A stretch of DNA of 64,000 bases. Source: Leguminivora glycinivorella (taxonomy: Eukaryota; Arthropoda; Insecta; Lepidoptera; Tortricidae). The stretch lies in NCBI RefSeq assembly GCF_023078275.1, contig NC_062984.1, forward strand, positions 22,285,847 to 22,349,846, in the 5' to 3' direction. Each line of letters opens with the position of its first letter. The first letter of the stretch is position 1. The notes under the pieces were generated by a model that ran no database searches, was not told the origin of the DNA, and saw only the letters and a program-made list of their open reading frames with translations. A program made the translations under genes and the position numbers. Shown piece after piece: positions 44,670 to 54,323 of the stretch.

Positions 44670-44868
44670 AACCCCCGACCGCGACATAGTAGACCGATTT
44701 TCATGAAACATGGCTAAGAACACTCCCGACTAACTCAGCTATCAGACAAAAAAAACTTAATCCAAATCGGTTCATTCGTTCGGGAGCTACAATGCTACAG
44801 ACAGACACACATACAGACAGACACGTCAAACTTATAACACCCCGTCGCTTTTGCGACGGGGGTTAAAA
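44670..44868 (-). repeat. Repeat family I (RTE-like tail)
   Basis: ATTTTCATGAAACATGGCTA, CAAATCGGTTCATTCGTTCG and ACACCCCGTCGCTTTTGCGA, the reverse complement of the copies at 56583..56790 and 62184..62395. Confidence 0.75.
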
Positions 44869-44888
44869 TAGTTATTTGTTATACAAGG

Positions 44889-45050
44889 TGGCAAAGTTGT
44901 ATTTTAACGTCGAGTGTGGAATTGGAAAACGAGCAAGTGAAAGGATTCTATAGTTGAACCACGAGCGAAGCGAGTGGTTCGAGAATAGAATCCTGAACTT
45001 GCGAGTTTTTTAACACACGAGAAGTAAAATACATTTGCACCCGAGTGTAA
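44889..45050. repeat. Imperfect palindromic element
   Basis: The core hairpin ACCACGAGCGAAGCGAGTGG is flanked by GGATTCTATA/AGAATAGAATCC and GTATTTTAACG/AGTAAAATAC arms. Probably a MITE. Confidence 0.6.
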
Positions 45051-45315
45051 CACAAAATTTTTCCCTTCACTATAGCGAGGAAACTACAACGCAAAAAATG
45101 CGTTTATCACTGCTTCCAGTAGTTCCACAGGCGGTAAATCATCTTTATTACTAGATTCACCTACTTTTATCAATTTTAAAGCAGTTAATTTGACTTTATT
45201 CAAGGTCAAATTACTTTACCCACTAGTGGATAAAATCCGTTTTTACCCGCTGGTATTAAAGGACAAAACACCTGTTTCCGAGCTAGTGAGGGGAAAAGTA
45301 ATTCAAGATATCAGG
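45051..45315. other. Non-coding
   Basis: Nothing recognised. The frame at 45190-45444 runs into MITE-1. Confidence 0.4.
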
Positions 45316-45484
45316 TGCCGTAGCCGATTGGCATTTCTGCGACGCGAAACGAAAACGAAACGCCGTGAAAGATGGCTCTGTCGCCTGTGGCGCCAATACG
45401 CAAGAGTGATAGAGATAGATATCTACGAGCGTTTCGTTTCGTGAGAGCCGTGGTGAGAGCGTTTGTGCTATTCAGCTACGTACC
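45316..45484 (-). mobile_element. MITE-1 copy, reverse orientation
   Basis: TGCCGTAGCCGATTGGCATT to GTGCTATTCAGCTACGTACC, preceded by CAGG at 45312-45315. The right boundary is less certain. Confidence 0.7.
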
Positions 45485-46036
45485 CACTGTACCCAGATAC
45501 TTTTGGTTGCTTCATCCGCTACTATTAAGGCTGACTGTACAGCTGTACACAGGTACAGGATATACCAGCTAATCCCCCTACACCTAGCATTTCGGCATGA
45601 CAGATGGACTCGTTCAAGACCACACCGATTATCGAATTAGGACCCCGCTGCTCTTTCGATTGCCAGGGCCGCTGCGTCCGCCGGCCTTTGTGCATCCCTA
45701 TTCCGATGGTGATAATGAAGTGGTATAGGATGTTGGGATGCTGTTGGAATGCGGTTGATGCAGAATTGCAGCACAGATAATGTATAGAGGCAGTTTTCTT
45801 TTTCTTGGTCAAAATAAAAGGAGAATGGGCACTTTTGCATGGGCGTCCCATGAGTGTATACGTATTAGACATAATCTTGTTTGAAAGCTCTGTAAATTCT
45901 GTAATGTTTGAGTAAATAATAATAGTGATGAAAAATAATAGAAAAGTAGATAGTAGTGAATCATTCATTGGTGATCGGTACTTAAATTGGATGAGTTAAA
46001 TTGAAGTTCAAGGGACCGATTTTTATGATTTACGTT
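45485..46036. other. Non-coding, nothing recognised
   Basis: A 147-codon minus frame (45525-45968) is the longest but shows no domain or splice pattern. Confidence 0.35.
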
Positions 46037-46310
46037 CTTCATACTAAGAATCGTACCTCATTTTTTTAGCGCCACCTATTAAATACTATCATAACTACAC
46101 TGATAATGCCTACAATTTTTTTTTCAAAATGTGTTCCTTTTGACGTAATATCATAATATTAAAATAAAGAAACGTGCCATTTGTTCATATAAAAAATAAA
46201 AACACGCAAAAATATTTGGGGAAAATATGATTACGGCCACTTCCAGACAGCGCCATCTAGTTTTAAGCCTAAAAGGTCCATACATTTCAGTGTACGCTTT
46301 TTTGTATGGG
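46037..46310 (+). repeat. Repeat family F copy
   Basis: TTCATACTAAGAATCGTACC to ATTTCAGTGTACGC, matching 16966..17235. Confidence 0.75.
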
Positions 46311-46359
46311 CTTTGTTTGTCCCGGTATTGCTGCCGGTAATGCCCGGTAATGTGTGTAT

Positions 46360-46530
46360 GTATGTATGTATAAGCTTTATTGTACATAAAGGAAACAAAA
46401 GAGACACAGTTACAGAGTCAGTAATATACAATGTAGGCGGACATATCCCTTAATGGGATCTCTTCCAGTCAACCTTTGAGGAAATGAGTAGAAGCGAATT
46501 AACGATGAGTGACCAATTTAAAAATGTACA
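46360..46530 (-). repeat. LINE 3' tail fragment
   Basis: Minus strand: AGAGATCCCATTAAGGGATA, TTTCCTTTATGTACAATAAA, ending in a TACATACATACA-like tail, as in a LINE 3' end. Confidence 0.5.
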
Positions 46531-46581
46531 ACCACTAAAAGAATTAAATGCAAATGTTGTATACACATGATAACAAATATA

Positions 46582-47392
46582 CAGGGTGGCCCATTCAAAT
46601 CGGTCAGTATGGGAAAGTCTGAAACTGTAAGACATACGAAGATTTGTTCTTAGGAACCATGTCACCGATTTTGATAAAAAGAAAAACTGCATTCATACAA
46701 TTAAAAAAAAAAGTGTACCCAGCTGGGGAATCGAACCCGGTTGTTTTGAAAAAATAAACTTACACTATTTCTATTCAGATATCGTTTGTGTAGGTCTTAA
46801 GCAGTAAATATCTCTAAGAAACATAATGTCTAAAATGAATAAAATGCATTTTTTTCACATACTTTAATTTATCATAGTAGGTGTTCAAAGTGACCACCGT
46901 CTTTTTCAATACAATATTCAACACATCTAGGTAACGATCTTACTATTGCATTTTGTATCTTCATGTGGTGAATCTGCGTTAAAGTTGACTCTATGGCTAC
47001 TTTTAGGTCTTCAACGGTGTTATAGCTATTTTTGTACACTGTTGTAAAGATGAAGTGAACTTGCTGAATATTGTAACGGTGGTCACTTTGAACACCTACT
47101 ATGATAAATTAAAGTATGTGAAAAAAATGCATTTTATTCATTTTAGACGTTATGTTTCTTAGAGATATTTACTGCTTAAGACCTACACAAACGATATCTC
47201 AATAGAAATAGTGTAAGTTTATTTTTTCAAAACAACCGGGTTCGATTCCCCAGCTGGGTACACTTTTTTTTTAATTGTATGAATGCAGTTTTTCTTTTAT
47301 CAAAATCGGTGACATGGTTCCTAAGAACAAATCTTCGTATGTCTTACAGTTTCAGACTTTCCCATACTGACCGATTTGAATGGGCCACCCTG
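46582..47392. mobile_element. Foldback element from a Tc1/mariner-type transposon
   Basis: CAGGGTGGCCCATTCAAATC and GATTTGAATGGGCCACCCTG, each next to TA, bound 811 bp. The arms are long and nearly identical (46582..46900 and 47075..47392), around a loop of about 174 bp. Both arms end with the same transposase C-terminal codons, so the element looks like two right ends of one transposon joined head to head. The TA duplication and the protein remnant both indicate the IS630/Tc1/mariner superfamily. Confidence 0.88.
46872..47043 (-). pseudogene. Transposase C-terminal remnant (Tc1/mariner/IS630 type)
   Basis: On the minus strand the frame ends TVEDLKVAIES...LPRCVEYCIEKDGGHFEHLL-stop, with TGA at 46874-46872. 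The Arg-Cys...Cys-Ile...Gly-Gly-His-Phe-Glu-His-Leu ending is characteristic of DDE transposases of insect mariner-like elements. About 55 codons remain and the catalytic core is absent. The last dozen codons occur again, inverted, in the right arm. Confidence 0.75.
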
Positions 47393-47526
47393 TATACATA
47401 TACAATTACATAATAATGCCCGAACCCGGTAATGCTGTGCCCTAACAGGGTTCATGTGTGAACCTACCTTATTGTAACACCTGTTTTGTACCACATGACA
47501 TGCAATAAATTATGAATTATTATTAA

Positions 47527-48170
47527 AGATCGTTATCAAGGTGCACTTTTCGTGGCAAGTGGTACGGTTGGCAAAAAAAAACAAATACATTTAAATATTC
47601 ACTTTGTTCTTAACTACAAAATAAATACTTACCTACCTTCTTAGGACTACACCTCTAAGGTACAAAGCTTTTTCCGACCAACTGGGTATATATTTTTAAA
47701 ATAATATACGTCAAATCAAATGACATTAATTATGTCACAAAAATACATTACGCGAAGATACGACTAATTGTTATTCAAGTAGTTCAAGTCAAAAGTAGTG
47801 CACGAAGTAAGACTAGCAGGGAGGAGTGTAATAAAGTGCACGAATAATCCCAGTATCTCCATTCACAGTATGGATGGATTTGACAAAATACCCAGATTTT
47901 ATTACAATGGACGGAGGCATGCAATGTACTATTTGCAATGTCAATACTAAAAGAAAAAAATACAATATGAATAATCATTTAGTTATTTAAAACGGATTTT
48001 TTCTAATCGACGTGAACGACTGACAGCCAAATCCATTTGTAATTTAGATAAATATAAATATATATATATTTCATAATTTGTTAAACTAGTATATAATGTT
48101 TTAAATACTTGTGTATTTGTTTTTTTGCCAACCATACTCTGCCACCAATACAGCACGCTGATAACGATCT
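47527..48170. mobile_element. TTAA-flanked non-autonomous element
   Basis: TTAA at 47523-47526 and 48171-48174 flank the inverted ends AGATCGTTATCA and TGATAACGATCT, which continue with mismatches for about 60 bases to TTGGCAAAAAAA-type motifs. TTAA duplications are typical of piggyBac and Kolobok elements, but the end sequence is not one I recognise. Confidence 0.7.
47873..47989 (+). pseudogene. Zinc-finger-like peptide inside the TTAA element
   Basis: A short open frame reads WMDLTKYPDFITMDGGMQCT then C-N-V-N-T-K-R-K-K-Y-N-M-N-N-H-L, with a C-x2-C...H pattern like a BED-type or C2H2 finger, then a stop. A CACAG acceptor-like site precedes it. It may be the remnant of the autonomous element's DNA-binding domain, or chance. 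Confidence 0.3.
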
Positions 48171-48174
48171 TTAA

Positions 48175-48426
48175 TTATTATAATAATATCGTCCTTGCTA
48201 GAATGCACGATTTCGCCGTTCGGAAAGCTGTGGAAAACGATGAAAAGCTATTTTTGAATAAGACGGCTATCGATTTTAAATCTAGTGGTAATGATCACTC
48301 GTTTTCGATTTTGTTAGTAGTAAAAAAAATTCGTTTAACTAACGAAATTGAATAGACCTAAAAATTTATGTATTTATGAGTGACAGTTAATCAAATAACT
48401 CGGTTTTATATTTTGGACTAACTTAT
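48175..48426. other. Unassigned, short open frame
   Basis: A frame at about 48200-48355 (HDFAVRKAVENDEKLFLN...) looks somewhat protein-like but has no recognised family or splice partners. Confidence 0.25.
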
Positions 48427-48626
48427 TTATTCGTTTGAATTTGGAGGGCAATCCTGAGGAGCCACACAGCTTGAAGTTTGGTCGTTATAGTAGAAGCCGG
48501 GTTTGCATTGGCACGTTGTAGGGCAGTAGATCCTCGGACAGTATACTTTGACTTTAACGTCTGCGCATTTTCGGCCGCAGTTCCAGCCACAGCCGGGTTC
48601 CGCGTTGGGGTCGCCACCGCAAGAGT
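48427..48626 (-). CDS. TIL-domain secreted protease inhibitor, exon 2
   Basis: The exon begins after a TGATTTCAG acceptor (628-627), completes a split Asp codon (G|AC) from exon 1 and ends at TAA 48427. With exon 1 it encodes 87 residues. The mature part has ten cysteines in the trypsin-inhibitor-like (TIL, Ascaris-type) pattern: C-x7-C-x3-C-x3-C-x7-C-x4-C-x3-C-x1-C-x12-C-x5-C, ending DCPPNSNE. The family forms five disulfides and blocks serine proteases through the loop between Cys5 and Cys6, here PRIY, so an Arg or Ile could be the P1 residue. Expected role: a secreted inhibitor in haemolymph, cuticle or silk gland; the target is unknown. A polyadenylation AATAAA overlaps the stop region (GAATAAATAAG). 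Confidence 0.9.
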
Positions 48627-48740
48627 CTGAAATCATAAGGACTGTTTTTAAGAGAGATTCCCAAAAAATATTGAAAGGAGCGAAAGCTTTTCTAAGTTGT
48701 CTGACCGTACGTGCCAATATTAAAATATTAAATATTATAG

Positions 48741-48935
48741 GACATTCTTACACAGATTGACTGAGTCCCACGGTAAGCTCAAGAAGGCTTGTGTTGCAGG
48801 TACTCAGACAACGATATATATAATATATAAATACTTATATACATAGAAAACATCCATGACTCAGGAACAAATATCTGTGCTCATCACACAAATAAATGCC
48901 CTTACCGGGATTCGAACCCGGGACCGCGGCTATTG
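48741..48935 (-). repeat. SINE family B in the TIL intron
   Basis: Minus strand: B box CGGGTTCGAATCCCGG, then TGTGATGAGCACAGATATTT and CAGTCAATCTGTGTAAGAAT. The tRNA-like A-box region is cut short. Confidence 0.82.
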
Positions 48936-49169
48936 ATATCCGAGCATGTGAAAGATTTCAATATTGACGGTGGTGCAAGGGTTTCAAGGCAAGGAAGTAA
49001 ATTTGAGACCACCGGCGTTATGCTTCCAATTTTATCACTTATCCACGTGGATAAGACATCTGTCACTCTCACACTGACTTATTTGCCAAAGCGTGACTAG
49101 ATACTTTATCCTCATAATATATAACAAGTGATTAGGTAACATTGGAAGCATAATACGCGCAGATTCTAT

Positions 49170-50665
49170 GAAATGAAATATGAAATATCTTTATTTACTT
49201 GAATATGGTAACAAGGTAAGTAGGTCTTATGGCTAAGTTTTCCATGCATATTCAACCTGCATGCAGGCGTGCAAATTTTTAACATTTTAATATTAAATAA
49301 TGTATCTCATCCACATTGAATAAACAAATTACAAATTAATTAGGTGTCCTGCAAGTTCTAAATTTCTAAATAAACTAAAATGATTTTAAATGTCAAAGGT
49401 TTACAATAAATAATAAATTAAAAGTAGTAAATCGGAATTATTAACAATTATAATTAAGCTTCACGAGTCAAATATTCCTTAACGCTATAAAAACAATTGT
49501 CCAGTAACCATTTCGATAATCTAGTTTTGAATAAATTATTATCTTCTAATTTTAAGTGATCGGGCAGGCTGTTATAAATGACTATACACATGTTGTAGCA
49601 GTTTTTTTTGTAAATGCCTGTTTGGCAGGAAGGTTGATGTATAAAGGTTTTGGTATTGTGCCCTTGTATGTCTTGTGCTAAAATCGCTACGATTAACAAA
49701 ATGGCTGGGGTTATTCCTAACGTGGAGACATGCGTCTCTGATATAGTGGCACGGCAGTGGAAGAATATTGAATTTCTTAAATAAAGGTCTACAACTTTCT
49801 AAAAACCACGCGTTATCTAATGCCCTAATACATCGCTTCTGAATAATGAATGCTCGTTCAGATTCCACAGAATTCCCCCATAACAATAATCCGTAGTTTA
49901 AAACTGAGGAGACGTAACCATGATATGCTATCAGGGCCGCATCGGTGGACACCGTTTGCCTAAGTTTTTTGACCGCGAAGATAAATCTGTCTAGCTTTTT
50001 GCAAATCTGATTTACATGGGCTTTCCAATTTAAATGAGTGTCGATATTAAAATCCAGAAACTTAACCAACAACCATCTCAATTATTAAATTATCATATTT
50101 GATTTGTAAAGGTGATGGGTTTGAGTTGTAGGAACAGAAATTCATAGCTTGGGTTTTTGTTATATTGATTTTTAGATTATTTATTTCAAACCATTGAATC
50201 GCGTCTTTTATGTATTATTGGCTATTGACTCAAGACTTGTGTAATTTCCGCTGTCGCTTTTTATAATAAGAGTAGTGTCGTCAGCGAAAATTATGCATTC
50301 TTGTTTTATGGCCTTTGGAAAATCATTAATTGCAATTAAGAATAGCAGTGGTCCGAGAATGCTTCCCTGAGGTACACCAGTTTTGTTAGTCTTTACATCG
50401 GACTTGAATTTTTCCTTTATGAGTGTATTTGTATTCTTCCGAACCATTTTTTCAGTTACCGTGTATTGCGTTCTTCCCCTTAAATAACTTTCTATCCATT
50501 CAAGTGCTTTGCCTCTTATTCCGTACGTTTCTATATAGTTTTTTTGCGAGTATTGAATGGTCGACAAAGTCAAAGGCTTTGCTGAGATCCAGAAAGATAG
50601 CCATAATTGGGTGTTTGCTATTTAGACACTGTGTAATAGTTTTTACCAAGTTAATGCCGGCCTAA
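49170..50665 (-). mobile_element. 5'-truncated CR1/Jockey-like LINE in the TIL intron
   Basis: Minus-strand frames in order encode IMAIFLDLSKAFDFVDHS (50.6 kb; first catalytic Asp), IESYLRGRTQY, GVPQGSILGPLLFLIAINDF and IIFADDTTLI (50.3 kb; second catalytic pair), then the thumb and C-terminal region (49.45-50.08 kb). At least two frameshifts separate the pieces and an A-rich tail lies near 49170. Related to, but distinct from, the LINE at 21840. Confidence 0.85.
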
Positions 50666-50707
50666 GAATATTACGAAAATCCTAGTTTAATAAGTGCAAT
50701 TTCTTAC

Positions 50708-50771
50708 CTTGCGAGTATTGCGACATCGCCGCAGAGAGAACTAGAGAAATTACAAAGACTAACTTCCACAT
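50708..50771 (-). CDS. TIL-domain inhibitor, exon 1 (signal peptide)
   Basis: ATG at 50771 in good context (ATCATGTGG) opens 21 codons plus one base to a strong CAAG|GTAAGAA donor at 50708/50707. The peptide MWKLVFVISLVLSAAMSQYS is a textbook signal sequence: one Lys, a hydrophobic core and small residues before a probable cleavage near Ala-Met-Ser. The single trailing G joins AC of exon 2 to give Asp and keeps the frame to the ten-cysteine domain. The short separate exon for the signal peptide is common in insect secreted inhibitors. This start replaces the unspliced read-through frame at 48717, which would lack a signal peptide. Confidence 0.88.
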
Positions 50772-51177
50772 GATAACTGGTAACTCTTACTATTGACTTA
50801 TCCCCCTTTGGGTCTTTTATATCGGCGGTTTCAGTTGTACAATCAATGGAAATTAAACAAGTTTCAAGTAAATAGATATCGCCAAATTCACGTGTTTGTT
50901 CGATCAAATACAGTGTTATAAAGGTTCTTTATTGGATAGTAGTACTGAATAAACATATATAAACTGTATAAACAAAGTTTTTGTTTAGAAAAATAACATC
51001 ATATTCCTAAAAATTCTCGCATTATCTGTTAAGTATGTGATATAATGTGTAATTTATGCTCTTTGTTCTTAGATACCTACCCACCTATAGACAATGCCAA
51101 GCCGCGTAAGGTAATTTTACATACTCTACTATCATATTTTATATACAAATACTACTGTTAAAAAAATTACTTTAGAA
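50772..51177 (-). promoter_or_regulatory. Upstream region of the TIL gene
   Basis: On the minus strand upstream of ATG 50771, a TATAAA-like ATATAAAAG lies at about 50816-50824 (TTTTATAT on the plus strand), roughly 45-50 bp before the ATG, so the 5' UTR would be short. Nothing else is recognised. Confidence 0.4.
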
Positions 51178-51455
51178 CTAAAAAGGCGGCAAATTTGAAA
51201 AATGTAGGGCTCTCCGGCCAATTGTCTTCATAAAGTGCGTGCCTTTTAATCCAGCCATTGGGTGCAAAATAGGGGCTTTGGCGTACAAAAGGTGGGGCAT
51301 AAGATTTTTCAATTTGTATTGCTTAAGTATAGGCACCTTTTGCACCGTAAAAATACCTACTGACTGGATTATTTCTAAACCTTGACGTCGGCGGAATCAT
51401 TGACGAGCCATAACACTTAAAAACGTTTGAATTTCGCGCCATTTTTAGTGCTTAA
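51178..51455 (-). repeat. Repeat family D interrupted by a small MITE
   Basis: AAGGCGGCAAATTTGAAAAA...CAATTGTCTTCATAAAG and CTTGACGTCGGCGGAATCAT...GAATTTCGCGCCATTTT match 62180..61842 on the minus strand, with 51248..51371 inserted. Confidence 0.72.
51248..51371. mobile_element. Small MITE (AATCCAG ends) in family D
   Basis: AATCCAGCC and GACTGGATT ends, with inner TGGGTGCAAAA/TTTTGCACC pairing. About 124 bp. Confidence 0.6.
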
Positions 51456-51773
51456 TTAAGAGGTGTTTTTGATTTACTCTTAATTTTCACCCCATAATAA
51501 TTTTTGAAAAAATCTTAGCAGCAATGTACTGTAAACGTGGTTGCGATGACAATCAATGACAACTGTCAACGAGCGTTTAACGAGAGTGTGTTTGCATTAC
51601 CTTGCGGGCCGAATTCATTTGTATGGATAAAAAAATATTTCAATTTTAAGTAAAAGTTATATAATTACATTTTATACGTCCTATACTCACCACCGTTAAG
51701 AGGTTCGCCCGTATTAGGTTTACACCCTGTAGAAATCCTTTAGGTTTCCTTATATTATAAGTATTATAACATA

Positions 51774-51850
51774 CATACATACATACAATCACGCCTGTGT
51801 CCCATGAAGGGGTAGGCAGAGCACATGAAACAACTCAGGTTTCAATGCCT
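51774..51850 (-). repeat. Repeat family A fragment
   Basis: ATACATACAATCACGCCTGT and GAAGGGGTAGGCAGAGCACA; 3' end only. Confidence 0.75.
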
Positions 51851-52870
51851 TATATTATAACTGCTTAGTAAACTTCTTTATTTCTTCGACGGACGGCGTA
51901 GTACCAGTCACGCCATACAGTACCAACACCTTCCCTCAGGCTATCGAAATAAATTCTAAAGTGGCCATAAATAAATAAATAATAGGTTATTACGTTGTCA
52001 CTATTTATGATTGCAATAAGTAAATGTGAATCCCATATACATACATAGGACTGCATATTGTTAGCATAGCATATTCCTACGTTTATACTACGTCGGTGAC
52101 ACAAAAGCGTACGGCCGGCCTGGTGGTAATCAATTACCGTCACCTATGGACGCCTGTAACTCCAGAGAGGTAACATTCCGCACAGCTTCGTTTATCTCCT
52201 TTCTCATCGGAAGTAATATCGGGTCTAGTATTAATTATTTGGCTACTGTGATATAAAACAAAGGCTATATACTATAATTAGCTGCGTAAGGCAGAATAGA
52301 ATTCAGAAGTTACCGGATATCACTACATGCTAATACTAGTAGCGACATCTCTGGTTGAGTAGACAAAACATAGCATATAAGTAAGTACCATAGAAAAATA
52401 TGGAAGCATATTGTGACAACTCCACGCATCACTATTGTAAGGAATTTGGTTTTATGTGGGTTATATTACCAAAACATGGATAGCTTTTAAGGCTTTATAA
52501 GAACGTAAGGCTACTTGACAATAGATGTCGCGACGAACGAACAGTCTATAATTTTCAGTTATTGCCGGCCAAACGAGGTTTTCACTAGAAAAATCCGCAA
52601 AATCCAAAATGATCAATGATGCCTACAATAAGCCTAATTAACCTGGTCGTTGCAGGTGAATTCCAAGAGACATTGCTATTAAATTTACATAGGAATTCCA
52701 CAATTAATTGTATATTTATTTCCACAAGTACCTAAAAGATTAATTGCTAACTTTTACGAAATGCTGTAAACTTTCAAATTCTTAAGTACGATTGACCCCG
52801 CTTAAGTAGCGCCATCTATAACAGTAATCTACAGTAATGCAGTGATTTTGCACAAAAAATATAGGTATAC
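51851..52870. other. Intergenic, nothing firm
   Basis: A segment at 52100-52170 (GGCCGGCCTGGTGGTAATCA, GGACGCCTGTAACTCCAGAG) resembles part of MITE-7. No exon supported. Confidence 0.4.
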
Positions 52871-53010
52871 CTCAAGTTCTTATTTATTTGAGTACACAAT
52901 AAGCAGCGAGTAGCACAGTATTGAGTTTTAAAAAAGAGTAGTAGAGTTGGTCATAATAATGGGTAATGTTTAGGTACCTTTTCTGTTTACTCCTCGCGGC
53001 TCGCAGGATT

Positions 53011-53241
53011 TCAACAACTGTGACTTTTTTCTTTTAGCACTCTCCTTAAATCCAGTAACCGGTGGAAAGTAGTCTGCATCACTTTATTCTGAAGCTGGAG
53101 TATTGACACTTGTACCTTAACTGCAGTTAACTGCTTTCTGCACTGTTCCAATTCCGAATCAAATTTTACTAAGAGTTTTCTATTTACATCAAGCTCTTTT
53201 TGGAAATAAGATGTAGCAGTAAGAATTGTTTGATCACTCAT
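53011..53241 (-). CDS. Small coiled-coil protein, function unknown
   Basis: A single-exon minus-strand frame of 76 codons starts at ATG 53241 in the favourable context ACAATGAG. The protein (MSDQTILTATSYFQKELDVN...) is almost all helix-former residues with no Pro or Gly. From about residue 12 to 70 hydrophobics fall at heptad-like intervals (L-V-N-R-K-L-L, L-E-Q-C, V-Q-V-S-I-L-Q-L), so a coiled coil or helical-bundle subunit is likely. I recognise no family; small subunits of multi-protein complexes look like this. An AATAAA on the minus strand near 52880-52887 would serve as polyadenylation signal, giving a 3' UTR of about 130 nt. Its promoter region is shared with divergent Hrs. Coding status is inferred from composition, start context and position. 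Confidence 0.6.
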   Translation of the reverse strand: MSDQTILTATSYFQKELDVNRKLLVKFDSELEQCRKQLTAVKVQVSILQLQNKVMQTTFHRLLDLRRVLKEKSHSC

Positions 53242-53751
53242 TGTACCTTATAATTTTGAATTTTCTTTTCAAAAGAAAAACATATGAAAACTGCTAAGAA
53301 AGCTAAAATATAAGATACGATACTGTTGACATTTTTTTAAATAAGTATGCAAGTATGAGTAATTTCTTGAGGTGTGATGATAACAATTGTAAATAATGAT
53401 AAAGATACTCGACCTATATCAATATCTTTTATGTATTGTCAAGTATTATTATACCTATAATCCGATTAAGGAACGTTTGTATTGTTATTAAAAACAAACT
53501 ATTCCTGTATTTTATAACGTAACCTACATTGTCCTACTTTTAAATCGATATTATAGTTCGATTATTTTGAAATAATAAAATAGAAACATACTAGAAAAAT
53601 ACACCTCTCTCATCGTTGTTTAACATGGCAACACTGTAAATGCCAACATTAGAGAAAAATAAAATTGACAAAAGTGTGCTGTCATTTTTCTGTCCCAAAT
53701 CAATCACTGTTGATTTTCTAAAACAAAAGCTATTTAACAATATTAGTAATT
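53242..53751. promoter_or_regulatory. Shared divergent promoter region (coiled-coil ORF / Hrs)
   Basis: About 510 bp separate the two start codons on opposite strands. The region is AT-rich and free of the window's repeat families. No TATA box at a usable distance is obvious, as expected for housekeeping genes. Confidence 0.5.
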
Positions 53752-53785
53752 ATGTTTCGAGCAAATAATTTTGATAAATTGCTCG
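53752..53785 (+). CDS. Hrs: Hrs exon 1 (ESCRT-0 subunit)
   Basis: ATG at 53752 (AATTATGTTT) opens 11 codons plus one base, MFRANNFDKLL, to a GTAAGT donor at 53786. This is the start of Hrs (hepatocyte growth factor-regulated tyrosine kinase substrate, HGS), the endosomal ESCRT-0 protein that binds ubiquitinated cargo and PI3P and passes cargo to the multivesicular-body pathway. F-x-x-L-L-D-K-A-T is the conserved start of the Hrs VHS domain; the Asp codon is split across intron 1 (G|AT). Intron 1 is 270 bp. Confidence 0.93.
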
Positions 53786-54055
53786 GTAAGTATCTAAGGT
53801 TTATATCATACATAGAACACTATACAGTGACTATTAATAACTCCAGTATTTAAGTTGACAATAGCAATATCTCCCGATATCTAGTATCTAGTAGAATTTT
53901 CTCTGATTCACTTTCTTTTGCTACGTATAAAAAGTTTCTAACACGAATTACCTACTTATCTTGGCCGCTGTAACGTAAGTAATGCAGCAGAACTTGACTG
54001 TTTTTGTGAAATTCGTGCAAACATGATCGAAATGTTATGATATTTTTAATTTCAG

Positions 54056-54140
54056 ATAAAGCCACAAGCAATCTACGTTTGGATCCAGACTGGCCGACTA
54101 TTTTACAAATCTGTGATTTGATTCGGCAAAATGATTGCAC
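54056..54140 (+). CDS. Hrs: Hrs exon 2
   Basis: The exon follows a TTTCAG acceptor and ends at a GTATGT donor (54141). It encodes DKATSNLRLDPDWPTILQIC then DLIRQNDC, helices 1-2 of the VHS domain, with the W-x-x-I-L-x-I-C-D-L-I-R signature seen in Hrs and STAM. Frame is continuous with exon 1. Intron 2 is only 79 bp. Confidence 0.95.
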
Positions 54141-54219
54141 GTATGTATGATTTACTAAGAAGTTTAAGTTTACTTAACAATTGTTGATGGTTTATCACTT
54201 ATAATGATAATATTTGTAG

Positions 54220-54323
54220 GCCAAAATACGCAGTTGCCGCCATCAAGAAGAAGTTGTACTCTCAGAACCCGCATCAGGCCATGTTTGCGCTGCTTACCCT
54301 TGAGAGTGTTGTTAAAAACTGTG
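54220..54323 (+). CDS. Hrs: Hrs exon 3
   Basis: Bounded by a TTTGTAG acceptor and a GTAAGG donor (54324). It encodes KYAVAAIKKKLYSQNPHQAM and LTLESVVKNC, VHS helices 3-4, including the N-P-H and E-S-V-V-K-N-C-G motifs conserved in VHS domains. The last base begins a split Gly codon. Intron 3 (54324..56360, 2037 bp) holds a SINE piece and a 1.2-kb palindrome. Confidence 0.95.

Larger units (their letters stand above)
48627..50707 (-). other. Intron of the TIL gene
   Basis: GTAAGA at 50707 to TTTCAG at 627, 2081 bp. Most is transposon: a SINE B copy (48741..48935) and a truncated LINE (49170..50665) that ends about 40 bp from the donor. Intron phase is 1. Confidence 0.85.

Noticed and set aside
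45525..45968. 147-codon minus-strand ORF as a gene
   Set aside because: No recognisable domain, low-complexity N-terminus, no splice partners or start context; probably chance.
46725..46745. tRNA remnant in the foldback arms (GAATCGAACCCGG)
   Set aside because: Only a B-box-like word is present in each arm, with no A box or cloverleaf.
48427..48717. TIL protein starting at 48717 as one unspliced frame (MARTVRQLRK...)
   Set aside because: It lacks a signal peptide, crosses a good TTTCAG acceptor, and the two-exon model gives a proper signal peptide and frame.
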